A stretch of 64,000 nucleotides of DNA from Paenibacillus glycinis (lineage in GTDB: Bacteria; Bacillota; Bacilli; Paenibacillales; Paenibacillaceae): the NCBI RefSeq assembly GCF_009909185.1, contig NZ_JAAAMV010000025.1, positions 1 to 64,000 on the forward strand, written 5' to 3'. The stretch's first letter is position 1. Each line of letters opens with the position of its first letter. The translations under genes were made by a program, and so were the position numbers. The notes under the pieces were generated by a model. It was not told where the DNA came from. It made no database searches and saw nothing but the letters and a program-made list of their open reading frames with translations. Shown here piece by piece: positions 36,356 to 45,885 of this stretch.

Positions 36356-38356
36356 ATGAATCCACGCCGCGCCAAACGTATTCTGCTCTTCGTCCTCGCC
36401 GCCGCGCTGATCGGCGTCACGGCCAAGGAAGGGTTCGGAGATGCCTGGGTTTCGCAATATACGTTCGCTTCCGCTCCTGCGAAGAAAGACGCCGCCCCCA
36501 AACAGGCCGCGCCGCCCGCCGCGCAGCAGCCGGACAGCGTCATGCAGCCGAAGCCCGTCTCGCTCAGCAAACGCGTCACGGAGTATCACATCGACGTGAG
36601 CCTGCAGGAGAACGCGCACATGCTGCAGGGGGAGCAGTCCGTCACGTGGACAAACCCCGGCAAGCAGCCGGTGTCCGAGATGTATTTCCACCTCTATCCC
36701 AACGCCTTCCGCTCCAAGAACACGACGTTCATGCGCGAATCCGGCGGGCAGCTGCGGGAGGACAAGGCCACCTCGGACAGCACCGGCTACATGAACCTGC
36801 TCACGCTGGAGACGACGGAGGGCTACAGCCTCCTGCCGCGCCTGCATTACGTGCAGCCCGACGACGGCAATCCGAGCGACCTCACGCTGGCCAAGCTCAA
36901 GCTGCCGACCCCCGTGGCGCCCGGCAAGAGCGTCACGCTGCGGATGAAGTTCGAGGTCAAGCTGCCCGAGGTGTTCGCCCGCATGGGCTACTCCGGCGAC
37001 TTCGTCATGGCGGGGCAGTGGTTTCCGAAGCTGGCCGCCTACGAGACCGCGGGCACGAGGGGCCGGGCCACGGAAGGCTGGAACGCGCACCAGTATCACG
37101 GCAACTCCGAGTTTTACAGCGACTTCGGCATCTACAGCGTGAAGATCAACGTGCCTTCCACCTATAAAGTAGCCGCCACCGGCTTCCAGGCGAAGGCGTC
37201 CATCGTGGATGCGGGCCGCAGGACGTACCAGTTCTACGCCGACGACGTGCATGATTTCGGCTGGTCGGCCTCGCCCGACTTCGTCTACTCCGAGGAGCCC
37301 TTCTCCACCGAGGGCGTGCCGGGCGTCCGCATCAAGCTGTATCTCGATCCGCTGCACGCCAAGTACAAGGACCGCTACCTGCACGCCGCCAAGTCCGCGC
37401 TCGCCAAGTACGCGCAGTGGTACGGCGCCTATCCGTACACGACGCTCTCCGTCGTCGTCCCGCCCAAAGGCGGCAACGGCGCGGGCGGCATGGAGTACCC
37501 GACGCTCGTCACCGCGTTCTCGGCGGAGAACGACAACCCCGGGTACGACCTGGAACGCACGGTCGTGCACGAGATCGGCCATCAATACTGGTACGGCATG
37601 GTCGCCTCGAACGAATTCGAGGAAGCGTGGCTCGACGAGGGCTTCACCTCCTACGCGGAAGACAAAGTGATGGAAAGCGAGTACGGCGTCGCGCCGAACC
37701 TGCCCGTGGAGGCGAGCTACATGACGGACCCCGCGCCGCTCAAGCAGCTGTCCTGGTCGTATCACGACAACAGCCACTACGCCGAGAACGTCTACATCCG
37801 CGCCAAGCTGGTGCTCGTCGGCATCGAGAAGCAGGTGGGCGAGGCGACGATGCGCAAGATCATGCGGACGTATTTCCAGAAGTACAAGTTCAAGCACCCG
37901 TCGACGGCGGACTTCCAGCGGGTCGTGGAGACGGTCACGAAGACGAAATGGAACGATTATTTCAGCCACTTCGTGTACGGGGACGAGATGGCGGACTACT
38001 CCGTCGCTTCCATCCACGTGACGCCCGTGAAGCAAGGCGGCAAGACGGAGTACGAGAACGTCGTGCTCGTCAAGAAAACCGGCGGCAGCGTCGGACCGGT
38101 CACGGTCATCCTCCATTTCGCCGACGGAACGGTCATGCCGAAGGTATGGGACGCGCAGGACAGCCACGTGCAATACAAGATCGTTCACGGCTCCAAGCTG
38201 CTCTGGGCCGCGGTCGATCCGCAGAACGACAACGTGCTCGACAACAAGCACATCAACAATTTCCTGAAAGCCGACCTGGCCGAGAAAACCCGCACGCGCT
38301 GGAGCGTCGGCCTGACGAAGCTGGCCGAGACGATCTTCTCCTCGCTCGCCTGGTAA
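36356..38356 (+). CDS. M1 family-type zinc metallopeptidase, exported
   Basis: About 666 residues. An N-terminal hydrophobic segment (ILLFVLAAALIGVTA) is a signal peptide or anchor, followed by an Ala/Pro-rich spacer. The zinc site is HEIGHQYWYG with Glu 18 residues on (AWLDEGF), and the exopeptidase loop reads GGMEYP instead of GGMEN. Likely a membrane-anchored or secreted aminopeptidase-type enzyme. The ATG at 36356 has GGGAGGG 9 bases upstream; the upstream TTG extension is unlikely. A membrane protein gene follows 34 bases later. Confidence 0.9.
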   Translation: MNPRRAKRILLFVLAAALIGVTAKEGFGDAWVSQYTFASAPAKKDAAPKQAAPPAAQQPDSVMQPKPVSLSKRVTEYHIDVSLQENAHMLQGEQSVTWTNPGKQPVSEMYFHLYPNAFRSKNTTFMRESGGQLREDKATSDSTGYMNLLTLETTEGYSLLPRLHYVQPDDGNPSDLTLAKLKLPTPVAPGKSVTLRMKFEVKLPEVFARMGYSGDFVMAGQWFPKLAAYETAGTRGRATEGWNAHQYHGNSEFYSDFGIYSVKINVPSTYKVAATGFQAKASIVDAGRRTYQFYADDVHDFGWSASPDFVYSEEPFSTEGVPGVRIKLYLDPLHAKYKDRYLHAAKSALAKYAQWYGAYPYTTLSVVVPPKGGNGAGGMEYPTLVTAFSAENDNPGYDLERTVVHEIGHQYWYGMVASNEFEEAWLDEGFTSYAEDKVMESEYGVAPNLPVEASYMTDPAPLKQLSWSYHDNSHYAENVYIRAKLVLVGIEKQVGEATMRKIMRTYFQKYKFKHPSTADFQRVVETVTKTKWNDYFSHFVYGDEMADYSVASIHVTPVKQGGKTEYENVVLVKKTGGSVGPVTVILHFADGTVMPKVWDAQDSHVQYKIVHGSKLLWAAVDPQNDNVLDNKHINNFLKADLAEKTRTRWSVGLTKLAETIFSSLAW

Positions 38357-38390
38357 CGCCCGCCGTATGAATAAAGGAGGCGATTTGCGG

Positions 38391-39209
38391 ATGAGAACGC
38401 ATATCAAGCAAGGCTGGCGGCTGACGTCGAAGCATTTCTACATCATCATCCTGCTGTTTCTGTACGAACTGATCTGGGGCTTCTTCCTCTACCGGACCAT
38501 CGAGAACATCGCGGTCCCGCTGCTCAAGCGGTTCCCCGACTCCTATGCGGCCAGCAGCGGCGCGATCTCGCTCTTCTTGACGGAATCGCAGTTCCAGCTC
38601 ATGAAGACCGACTTGATTCGGCCTTACGCCCTGCTGTTCTGCGGACTGCTGGCCGGCCGGATGCTCGTCACGCCGTTCTTGAACGCCGGCCTGTTCCACT
38701 CCCTGCATCACATGTCCGACGAGAAAGGCACGAAATTCCTAAGCGGCATCCGCAAAGCCTGGAAACCGGTCGCCCTGCTCTACCTGCTGGAGACGGCGCT
38801 CACGCTCGCGCCCGCCTGCTGGCTCCTGCCGAAGGCGCTCAAGCTGCTGCTCTCCAGCGGCACCTTGACGGAATTCGCGAAGCAGGCCGGGCCGTGGGCG
38901 GGCGGCTGGCTCCTGTGGGCGGTCCTGCTGCACCTGCTCTTCCTCGCGATGCAGTTCGGCGCCGTGACCGGCAGCGGCTCCATGCGGGCGCTCTGGAGCG
39001 GCATCGCCAACTTCCTCCCGTTCGCCGGCGTGTCGCTCGCGATGTGGGGCATCGGCGCCCTCCTCAGCATGACGATCGCCTCCGTGTCGATGCTCTGGGC
39101 CGGCCTGCTCGCGCTCGTCCTGCACCAAGGCTACCAGCTGCTGCGGACGATCATGAAGGTGTGGACGGTCGCCGCCCAGTACGACGCCTGGCAGTCGAAG
39201 CAATCCTAG
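38391..39209 (+). CDS. Integral membrane protein of unknown function
   Basis: About 272 residues with roughly five to six hydrophobic segments, including near residues 18-35, 80-100, 125-150, 165-190 and 210-245. No catalytic motif recognised. The ATG at 38391 has AAAGGAGG 10 bases upstream; the in-frame ATG at 38367 precedes that site and lacks its own. Cotranscribed with the M1 peptidase, so it may help its placement or regulation. Confidence 0.75.
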   Translation: MRTHIKQGWRLTSKHFYIIILLFLYELIWGFFLYRTIENIAVPLLKRFPDSYAASSGAISLFLTESQFQLMKTDLIRPYALLFCGLLAGRMLVTPFLNAGLFHSLHHMSDEKGTKFLSGIRKAWKPVALLYLLETALTLAPACWLLPKALKLLLSSGTLTEFAKQAGPWAGGWLLWAVLLHLLFLAMQFGAVTGSGSMRALWSGIANFLPFAGVSLAMWGIGALLSMTIASVSMLWAGLLALVLHQGYQLLRTIMKVWTVAAQYDAWQSKQS

Positions 39210-39544
39210 CGACATGTCATCGCGCCCTTGCCTGCCCATGAAATAGAGACGAAAGACCCATCATTCGATTTCAATCAGAATAGGACTTCCGTTACGCCCC
39301 TTCGACCTGCGATGGGGCTTTTTGCCGTATGCGGGCGGCCGCGGAGCAGACAAGCTTTGCGGGCTGCATCCGATTTTCCGACAACAGCCGAAAAACACCG
39401 TTTTCACCCGGAAAACGGCGCCGCTATACGAAAATGAGAGGCAAAAAGTTTCACTCTAATAATTTTAATTTGTGAACAAAACGTGAACTCGGAAGGAGAA
39501 GCGACAAAATGATCGAATAACTTTCCCTGAGAAATGAAAATTTT
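39210..39544. other. Intergenic region upstream of the c-di-AMP riboswitch
   Basis: No gene recognised. A very A+T-rich stretch (about 39440-39480) next to the riboswitch probably holds the promoter; TTCAC and GTGAA arms flank it. A Shine-Dalgarno followed by a three-codon frame (39509-39520) is seen but not credible as a gene. Confidence 0.4.
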
Positions 39545-39678
39545 GCCGAATTCCCATCTTGGGAAACGGGGGAACCATTCTGGGTGAATTGATCCCGACA
39601 GCCGATCGTGCGCGTATGCGGCTGCCAGAGGCGATCATAGGGGACCTTCAACCGAACCCCACAGCTAACCTCGTAGGC
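39545..39678 (+). promoter_or_regulatory. Cyclic di-AMP riboswitch (ydaO/yuaA type)
   Basis: Conserved ydaO elements are present in order: CGGGGGAACC, GGGTGAAT, GGGGACCTTCAACCGAACCC and ACAGCTAACCTCGTAGGC, with GCC near the 5' end pairing with GGC at the 3' end. The downstream gene is a wall hydrolase, a classic target. Only 3 bases separate the aptamer from the Shine-Dalgarno site and no terminator fits between them. Confidence 0.92.
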
Positions 39679-39698
39679 ACTGGAAGGAGTTTCCCGTT

Positions 39699-40199
39699 TT
39701 GAAGAAGTTCTCTGCTCTGGTGATCGGACTTGCGATGCTCTTCATCTTTCAGGCCGGCAGCGTATTCGCCGACTCGAAAATGGACGGCGTCATCAAGGAT
39801 CTGATCGGAACACCTTATGTTTACACCGGCACGACCACGAAAGGGTTCGACTGCTCCGGATTCACGATGTACGTGTTCAAGAAACTCGGCGTCGACATTC
39901 CGCACGCATCCCGTTCGCAGGCCGGGCTGGGCAAGAAAATCGCCAAGGGCGATCTGATCCCTGGGGATCTCGTATTCTTCAATACGACGGGAAATGGCAT
40001 CTCGCATGTAGGCATCTATGTTGGCGACGGGAAGTTTGCGCACGCTTCTTCCAGCAAAGGCGTCACGATCAGCGGACTTAGCGAGTCCTATTACGCGAAG
40101 CGCTATGTAACGGCTCGCCGCGTAATGAGCCCGCAGACGTTCGAGAAATATGCCGACGATCCGTCCGACGAACCAGGCGACAACGATTCCGACGAATAA
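39699..40199 (+). CDS. Secreted NlpC/P60 cell-wall hydrolase
   Basis: 166 residues. Clear signal peptide (SALVIGLAMLFIFQAGSVFA) and an NlpC/P60 domain with Cys in KGFDCSGF (about 51), His in SHVGIYVG and third His in FAHASSSKG. The C-terminal tail is acidic (DDPSDEPGDNDSDE). It should cut peptide crosslink stems in peptidoglycan. The start is TTG at 39699, 9 bases after GGAAGGAG. Controlled by the upstream c-di-AMP riboswitch, which in other Firmicutes turns such genes off at high c-di-AMP. Confidence 0.93.
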   Translation: MKKFSALVIGLAMLFIFQAGSVFADSKMDGVIKDLIGTPYVYTGTTTKGFDCSGFTMYVFKKLGVDIPHASRSQAGLGKKIAKGDLIPGDLVFFNTTGNGISHVGIYVGDGKFAHASSSKGVTISGLSESYYAKRYVTARRVMSPQTFEKYADDPSDEPGDNDSDE

Positions 40200-40264
40200 C
40201 TCGGGCAACATGCATGAATAATGCCGGTCCGGTCAGGGGTGCGACCCTGCCCTTCGGGATTGCG

Positions 40265-40322
40265 GACAAAGCCGTCGCTGCTTCTCCTTCGGGACAAGCA
40301 GCCGCGGCTTTGTTTGTTTATG
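40265..40322 (+). terminator. Terminator after the NlpC/P60 gene
   Basis: ACAAAGCCGTCGCTGCTT and AAGCAGCCGCGGCTTTGT pair, followed by TTGTTTAT. Confidence 0.75.
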
Positions 40323-40350
40323 TCAGGCGGGCGGCCTGCCGCCTGCCGGC

Positions 40351-40770
40351 TCAGGCGCGCTCGTACCGGACCCACCAGAAGGTCGGTCCGACCTGCACGT
40401 TCAGCGCCTTGGCATGCGGCGTGAACAGGTCGCGCAGCTGCGCAGGCGTCTCGCAGCCTTCGCCGCGGCGGTCGGCCAGCACGACGGTCGCGCCCGATTC
40501 GAGCCGCTCATGCCAGAGCCGCAGAAACGCCCGACGCTCCTCCCCCGAGAGCTCGCCGAGGCAGAAGCAGGCCAAGCCCGCCTGGAACTTCTCCTCCACC
40601 GCGTTCAGCTCGGCCTGCTTGACCGCCACCGACACCGGCGTCGTCAGCCGCGGCGTGCGCGGCCCCGCGACGCGAAGCACGCGCCTGCCGGCCAGCGTGT
40701 CTTCGACCTCGTATTCGAGCCGCCTCCATTCCGCGAAGCGCTTCTCCAAGCTGTCCCGCCATCTCGCCAT
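40351..40770 (-). CDS. Possible divergent or truncated methyltransferase-like protein
   Basis: 139 residues. The middle (CFCLGELSGEERRAFLRLWH, then LESGATVVLADRR) resembles the C-terminal half of class I SAM-dependent methyltransferases (the post-II and post-III region), while the expected Gly-rich SAM motif I is replaced by VLRVAGPRT. It could be a shortened or inactive relative. No close family recognised, and codon use is normal for the region. Confidence 0.5.
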   Translation of the reverse strand: MARWRDSLEKRFAEWRRLEYEVEDTLAGRRVLRVAGPRTPRLTTPVSVAVKQAELNAVEEKFQAGLACFCLGELSGEERRAFLRLWHERLESGATVVLADRRGEGCETPAQLRDLFTPHAKALNVQVGPTFWWVRYERA

Positions 40771-40899
40771 CTTCCCGATACCTCCCGCTGCCCGTGCGCC
40801 GACGCTGTCGTCGTAGAACTATGTGTATGCGCGCAAGCTTGCCTGTTGAACCGCCTTTTCGGCTCCGCCGGGCTTGTCCGACGTCTGAAAAGGAATGGT

Positions 40900-40928
40900 T
40901 TGACGCATGATGAATACTAGAATGATAG
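40900..40928 (+). promoter_or_regulatory. Promoter of the Lhr helicase gene
   Basis: TTGACG (40900-40905) and TGATAG (40923-40928), 17 bases apart, 47 bases before the start codon. Confidence 0.5.
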
Positions 40929-40974
40929 ACTGTACGCAAACGATCTTCTAATGAGATGAAGGAGCTGCTGCCGC

Positions 40975-43900
40975 ATGTCCTCGACTCCCTCCGCGCTCGC
41001 GGAATTCCATCCGACGCTGGCCGGGTGGTTCAGCCGCGCGTTCGGCGAACCCACGCCCGTGCAGCATGACGCCTGGGCGTCCATCGCCGCCGGCAACCAT
41101 ACGCTCATCGCCGCGCCGACCGGATCCGGCAAGACGCTCGCGGCGCTGCTGCCCTGCCTCAGCCGCCTCGCGCTGGCCAAAGCGCTGGCCATGGCGCAGG
41201 GAACGGGCTGGACCCCCGGCGTGCGCATAGTCTACATTACCCCGCTCAAGGCGCTTAATAACGACATTCAGCATCATTTGGTCGGCTTTCTCGAAAAGAT
41301 CGAGGCCTACGGCCGCGAAGCCGCGAACGAAGCTTGGCCGGGCCTCCGCACCGCGGTGCGCACCGGGGACACGCCGCCGGGCGAGCGCGCGCGCATGGCG
41401 AGCCGGCCGCCCGACGTGCTGGTCACGACGCCGGAATCGCTGTACCTGCTGCTGACGTCGGACAAGGGCCGCCATATGCTGCGAACCGCGGAGGCGGTCA
41501 TCGTGGACGAGATCCACAGCCTCGCCGGCGACAAGCGCGGGGCGCATCTGTCGCTCTCGCTGGAACGGCTGGCGGCGCTCTCGGCGCAGCCCGTGCAGCG
41601 CATCGGCGTATCGGCGACGCAGAAGCCGCTCTCCCGGGTCGCCCGGTTTCTGGGCGGCTGGGCGCCGGCCGCGGATGCGGGCGGCAAGGACGCGGTCCGG
41701 ACTAACGACGGCGGCAAAGCTTCGACTCCCGTTCCGGGCTCGTTGACGGGAGCTGACTTGAGGCCAGGAAGCGGCTCAGGATCGGGTTCCGGCGCGGACG
41801 CCTATTTGGAAACGGGCGCGGGGCGGAACGCGGACGGTGACGACCATCCGCTCGACCATCCGCTCGGCTATCGCGCGCGGCCGGTCGTCATCGTGGAAAG
41901 CGCCATGAGCAAGTCGATCCAGGTCCGCGTGACGATGCCGGACCTGAGCCGGCCCGCGCGCACGCGCGAAGGCGTCTGGCAGCCGATCGTCGAGCGGCTC
42001 ATGGCGCTCATGGCAGGCGCGCGCTCCGTGCTGCTCTTCGTGAACAGCCGCCGGCTGTGCGAGCGGCTCGTGCTGCGGCTCAACGAGCAGGCGGGGCACG
42101 AGCTGGCGCGCGCCCACCACGGCAGCTTGGCGCGGGAGCGGCGGCTCGAGGTCGAGCGCATGCTGAAAGCGGGCGAGCTGCGCTGCCTCGTCGCGACCTC
42201 GTCGCTCGAGCTCGGCATCGACGTCGGCCACGTCGACCTCGTCATTCAGGTCGACTCGCCCAAGGCCGCCGCCGCGGGCATCCAGCGCATCGGCCGCGCC
42301 GGGCATGCCGTGGGCGACGTCAGCCGCGGCTATATCGTGGCGCGCCAGCGCGGCGAGCTGCCGGAGGCGGCCGTGCTGTGCCGCAGCATCGCGCGGCGGG
42401 AGATCGAAGCGATCGCGCTGCCGCTCGAGCCGCTCGACGTGCTGTCGCAGCATGTGGTGTCCATGACGGCCGCCGCGGACATGACCGTGAGCGCGCTGCA
42501 CGGGCTTATCGCGCGGAGCGAGTGCTACCGGGGCTTTCCGCGCGAACGGTTGGAAGCGACGCTGAAAGTGCTGTCCGGCTTCTATCCGTTCGCCCGGCCG
42601 CTGATCGACTGGGACCGGGAGACGGATACGCTGCGCAAGCGCGCGAACACGGCAATGGCGTCCGTGACCGGCGCGGGCACGATTCCGTCCAGCTCCGCCT
42701 ACCCCGTCCATCACGCCGACAGCCGCGTCCATCTGGGCGAGCTGGATGAGGAATACATCGCGGAAAGCCGCGTCGGCGACGTCTTCCAGCTGGGCACGAG
42801 CTCGTGGATGATCAGCCGGATCGAGAACGACCGCGTGTACGTGCAGGAAGCGCCCAACCGCTTCAGCGAGATTCCGTTCTGGCGCGCGGAGACGGGCAGC
42901 CGCAGCGTGGAGGTGGGCGTGCGGCTGGGCGGGTTTCTAACGCAGCTGGCCGGCCGGCTTCATCTGGACGCTCCTGCCGCGGGCGACGAAACGCCGGACA
43001 AGACGCTCGAGGATTCGGCGATCGCCTGGCTGGACGACGAATACGGGCTTGACCATTATTCCGCTTCGGAGCTGATCGACCTCGTGCGGGCGCAGCACCG
43101 GGCGCTCGGGCTGCCGACCGATCGTCGGATCATCGTCGAGCATTACCGCGACCTGATGAACCAGACGCGCATTATCATCCATAACCCGTTCGGGCGGCGC
43201 GTCAACCGCACGTGGCTGCTCGCGATCCAGCGCCAGTTTCAGCGCACGCTTCCCTATTCGATGTACGGCAACGCCAAGGACAACGGCATCGAGCTCGTCG
43301 TGCCGGATTGGGATGCGTCGTGGCTGCAAACGCTGTGGCAGATCACGGCTTCAAGCGCGGAATCGCTGCTGACGGAGGCGATCGCGGGGTCGCCCCTGCT
43401 TGCCGTCTCGTTCCGCCGGATCGCGGAGACGTCCCTGCTGCTCTCGCGCAGCTTCACGCGCACGCCGATGTGGCAGAAGCGGCTGCGCAGCGAGGAGCTG
43501 CTGAAGCAGGCGCTGCCGTACGCGGAGGATTTTCCGTATCTGCGGGAGGCGATGCGGGAGTGCCTGCACGAGTACCTGGACGCGGACGGGCTCAAAACGC
43601 TGCTCGCGGCGATTGCCGCCGGCGATATCGACGTGCAGGTCAAGGAGACGCAGGCGCCTTCGCCGTTCGCCGTGCAGTTCATCGCGGATTATGCCAATGC
43701 GATGCTGTACGAGGGCGACGGGCTGAGCGAAGCGACGCAGCTGCAGCTGCTCGGCGTCAGCAAGACGCTGGCCGGGCAATTGTTCGGCGAAGAAGCCGTG
43801 CGGCGGGCCGTCGATCCGGCCATCGCCCGCGAGGAAGAAGCGCGGCTGGAAGCGGGCCCGCTCGTGCCCGCGAGCGCGGAGGAGCTCTTCGCGCTGCTGA

Positions 43901-45723
43901 AGCGCCGCGGGGATTCGTCCGGCGCGGAGCTCGCCGCCGCGGCCGGCAAGGACGCGGACGCCTGGCTGACGGCGCTCGCCGTGACCGGACGGATAACGGA
44001 GCTCGACTTCGGCCATGGGCGGACGCGCTGGATTTGCGCGGAGGAACGCGAGCTGTACGCGGCATTCCCGGGCGGTGAAGCCGCCATCGCGTTCGTGGCC
44101 GGCCGTTTCGCGGACAACCGGCTGTCCTTCACCGAGGACGAGCTGCGGGAGCGCTACCCGCGGTTGACCGCTGCCGATGCCGCGCATATCGCGGACGTGC
44201 TGCTCGCGCTCGACCGAACGGAGCATGCTCCGTTCGCGGACGACGCGGAGCGGATCTGGACGAGCCGCGGCGTCGCGAGACGGCTCGTCCGGCTCACGCT
44301 GGAGCAGGCGCGCAAGCAGGCGGAGGCCATCGATCCCGTGGACTGGCTGGCGCATATGTCGCGGCTCCAGCATGTCCTCTCGGGCACGCAGCTGAGCGGC
44401 ATCGACGGGCTGCGCCTGATCATCGAACGGCTGCAGGGCTTCTTCCTGCCCGCCTCGCATTGGGAATCGCTGATCTTCCCGGCGCGCGTGACGGGCTATC
44501 GCAAGGAAGACCTCGACCTGCTCTGCGCCTCCGGCGAGGTGATCTGGCTCGGGCGCAAGGGCGAGACCGAGAAGGAAGGACGGGTCGCCTTCTTCCTCGC
44601 GGACGCGAAGCCGCTCTATGCGCCGGTCTTGCGGGCGGCCGCCCAGGCCGGGGCCGCGGCGCCGTCCAAACATCCGGAGCTGCTGGGCCTGCTGCGGGCG
44701 GGCGGCGCGAGCTTCCTCACCAAGCTGAGCCGCGAGTACGGCAAGGTGCCGTCCGATCTGCTCGCCGACCTGCTCGATCTCGTATGGGAGGGCGCCGTCT
44801 CCAACGATCAGTTCGCGCCGCTGCGCCTGCAGCTCGCGACCAGGGGCAAGCAGCTCGCCCGCACGGGCTCCGGTCTCGGGCGCTGGTATTGGACGGGCTC
44901 GCTGGCCGAAGCCGAGAACGCCGCGCCGCCGGCCCGCGGGCCGGGAAATCGAGCTGCCCCGATCCGCTCGGAAATGGAGGAAGCGACCATGGGCCAAGGC
45001 GCTTCCGCCAACCGGGACCGTGACGCGGACCATGACGGCGCGGCCGACCGCGAACTCGGCGCGGAGGCGCTTCGCGCCGTGAGCTCCGACCTGTCGGAGT
45101 CGGCGCTGCATTGGACGCAGCATCTGCTGGACAGCTTCGGCATCGTGTCCCGGGAGCTCGCGCAGCAGCTGTCGCCGTTCGGGTGGGACGAGCTGTTCCC
45201 CGTGCTGAAGCAGCTGGAGCAATGGGGCGCCGTGACGCGCGGCCTGCTCGTGGAGGGCGTCGGCACGCTGCAGTTCGCCCGGCGCGAGGGCCTCGAAGCG
45301 GTGCGCCGGCCCATGCCCGGCGGCGACGCCGTCACGGTGCTGGCCGCGACGGACCCGGCCAACCCGTTCGGCCTCGCGGCCGACTGGCCCGCCGCGCGCG
45401 GATCCGGCTTCTCGCGCAAGAGCGGCAGCTTCCTCGTGCTCCGGCACGGCAAATGGCGCTTCTGGCTGGAGAACAACGGCCGCCATATCGTCGATCTGAC
45501 GACGGCGGCGGAGCCAGCCGCGGCCGTGCCGGACGAGGAGCTTCCCGCCATGCTTGCGGAAATCTTCCGTACGCTGCTGCGCCAGCAGAAGTTTAGCAAG
45601 ATCAAGATCGACCGGTGGAACGGCATCCCGGTCCTGGAATCCCCCGCGGCCGAAGCGCTGCGGGAACTGGGCGCGGAGCGCGATAACCGCTCGCTCGTGA
45701 TCTGGCCGAGCGACCTGAAATAG
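40975..45723 (+). CDS. Lhr-type ATP-dependent helicase (large form)
   Basis: 1,582 residues, the length of full Lhr (core plus C-terminal domain). Helicase motifs: Q-motif PTPVQHDAW, Walker A APTGSGKT, VYITPLKAL, TTPESLYLLL, Walker B VDEIHSLAG, SATQ, then the second RecA domain with SSLELGIDVGHVD and QRIGRAGHAVG. Winged-helix and Lhr-CTD regions follow. Lhr unwinds RNA:DNA and forked DNA and is linked to repair. A Gly/Ser-rich insert (about 238-295) splits the two RecA-like domains, and a second low-complexity linker lies near residues 1310-1370. AAGGAG lies 10 bases before the ATG. Confidence 0.93.
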   Translation: MSSTPSALAEFHPTLAGWFSRAFGEPTPVQHDAWASIAAGNHTLIAAPTGSGKTLAALLPCLSRLALAKALAMAQGTGWTPGVRIVYITPLKALNNDIQHHLVGFLEKIEAYGREAANEAWPGLRTAVRTGDTPPGERARMASRPPDVLVTTPESLYLLLTSDKGRHMLRTAEAVIVDEIHSLAGDKRGAHLSLSLERLAALSAQPVQRIGVSATQKPLSRVARFLGGWAPAADAGGKDAVRTNDGGKASTPVPGSLTGADLRPGSGSGSGSGADAYLETGAGRNADGDDHPLDHPLGYRARPVVIVESAMSKSIQVRVTMPDLSRPARTREGVWQPIVERLMALMAGARSVLLFVNSRRLCERLVLRLNEQAGHELARAHHGSLARERRLEVERMLKAGELRCLVATSSLELGIDVGHVDLVIQVDSPKAAAAGIQRIGRAGHAVGDVSRGYIVARQRGELPEAAVLCRSIARREIEAIALPLEPLDVLSQHVVSMTAAADMTVSALHGLIARSECYRGFPRERLEATLKVLSGFYPFARPLIDWDRETDTLRKRANTAMASVTGAGTIPSSSAYPVHHADSRVHLGELDEEYIAESRVGDVFQLGTSSWMISRIENDRVYVQEAPNRFSEIPFWRAETGSRSVEVGVRLGGFLTQLAGRLHLDAPAAGDETPDKTLEDSAIAWLDDEYGLDHYSASELIDLVRAQHRALGLPTDRRIIVEHYRDLMNQTRIIIHNPFGRRVNRTWLLAIQRQFQRTLPYSMYGNAKDNGIELVVPDWDASWLQTLWQITASSAESLLTEAIAGSPLLAVSFRRIAETSLLLSRSFTRTPMWQKRLRSEELLKQALPYAEDFPYLREAMRECLHEYLDADGLKTLLAAIAAGDIDVQVKETQAPSPFAVQFIADYANAMLYEGDGLSEATQLQLLGVSKTLAGQLFGEEAVRRAVDPAIAREEEARLEAGPLVPASAEELFALLKRRGDSSGAELAAAAGKDADAWLTALAVTGRITELDFGHGRTRWICAEERELYAAFPGGEAAIAFVAGRFADNRLSFTEDELRERYPRLTAADAAHIADVLLALDRTEHAPFADDAERIWTSRGVARRLVRLTLEQARKQAEAIDPVDWLAHMSRLQHVLSGTQLSGIDGLRLIIERLQGFFLPASHWESLIFPARVTGYRKEDLDLLCASGEVIWLGRKGETEKEGRVAFFLADAKPLYAPVLRAAAQAGAAAPSKHPELLGLLRAGGASFLTKLSREYGKVPSDLLADLLDLVWEGAVSNDQFAPLRLQLATRGKQLARTGSGLGRWYWTGSLAEAENAAPPARGPGNRAAPIRSEMEEATMGQGASANRDRDADHDGAADRELGAEALRAVSSDLSESALHWTQHLLDSFGIVSRELAQQLSPFGWDELFPVLKQLEQWGAVTRGLLVEGVGTLQFARREGLEAVRRPMPGGDAVTVLAATDPANPFGLAADWPAARGSGFSRKSGSFLVLRHGKWRFWLENNGRHIVDLTTAAEPAAAVPDEELPAMLAEIFRTLLRQQKFSKIKIDRWNGIPVLESPAAEALRELGAERDNRSLVIWPSDLK

Positions 45724-45885
45724 CCGGGTTCCGCCATCGGCTTCAATTGCCGGAAATCCCCCGCCGGCGTCCGCCGCCCGGCGCCCGCTCAGTCCGTTCT
45801 TCCTCCTTTAATGGACATTTTTTACCCTACTGCCGGCTTACGGATTGTGTTAAGGTGGAGAAAGTTCATTAGCGGAGGTATTTTC

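Noticed and set aside
36335-38407. 690-codon open frame on the minus strand
   Set aside because: Antisense of the M1-type metallopeptidase; composition and lack of domain motifs mark it as a shadow.
39509-39520. Shine-Dalgarno GGAAGGAG followed by a three-codon frame (Met-Ile-Glu-stop) just before the riboswitch
   Set aside because: Too short to support, and no sign of a leader-peptide mechanism; possibly a relic or chance.
43351-45486. 711-codon open frame on the minus strand
   Set aside because: Antisense of the Lhr gene; no ribosome site or recognisable domain.
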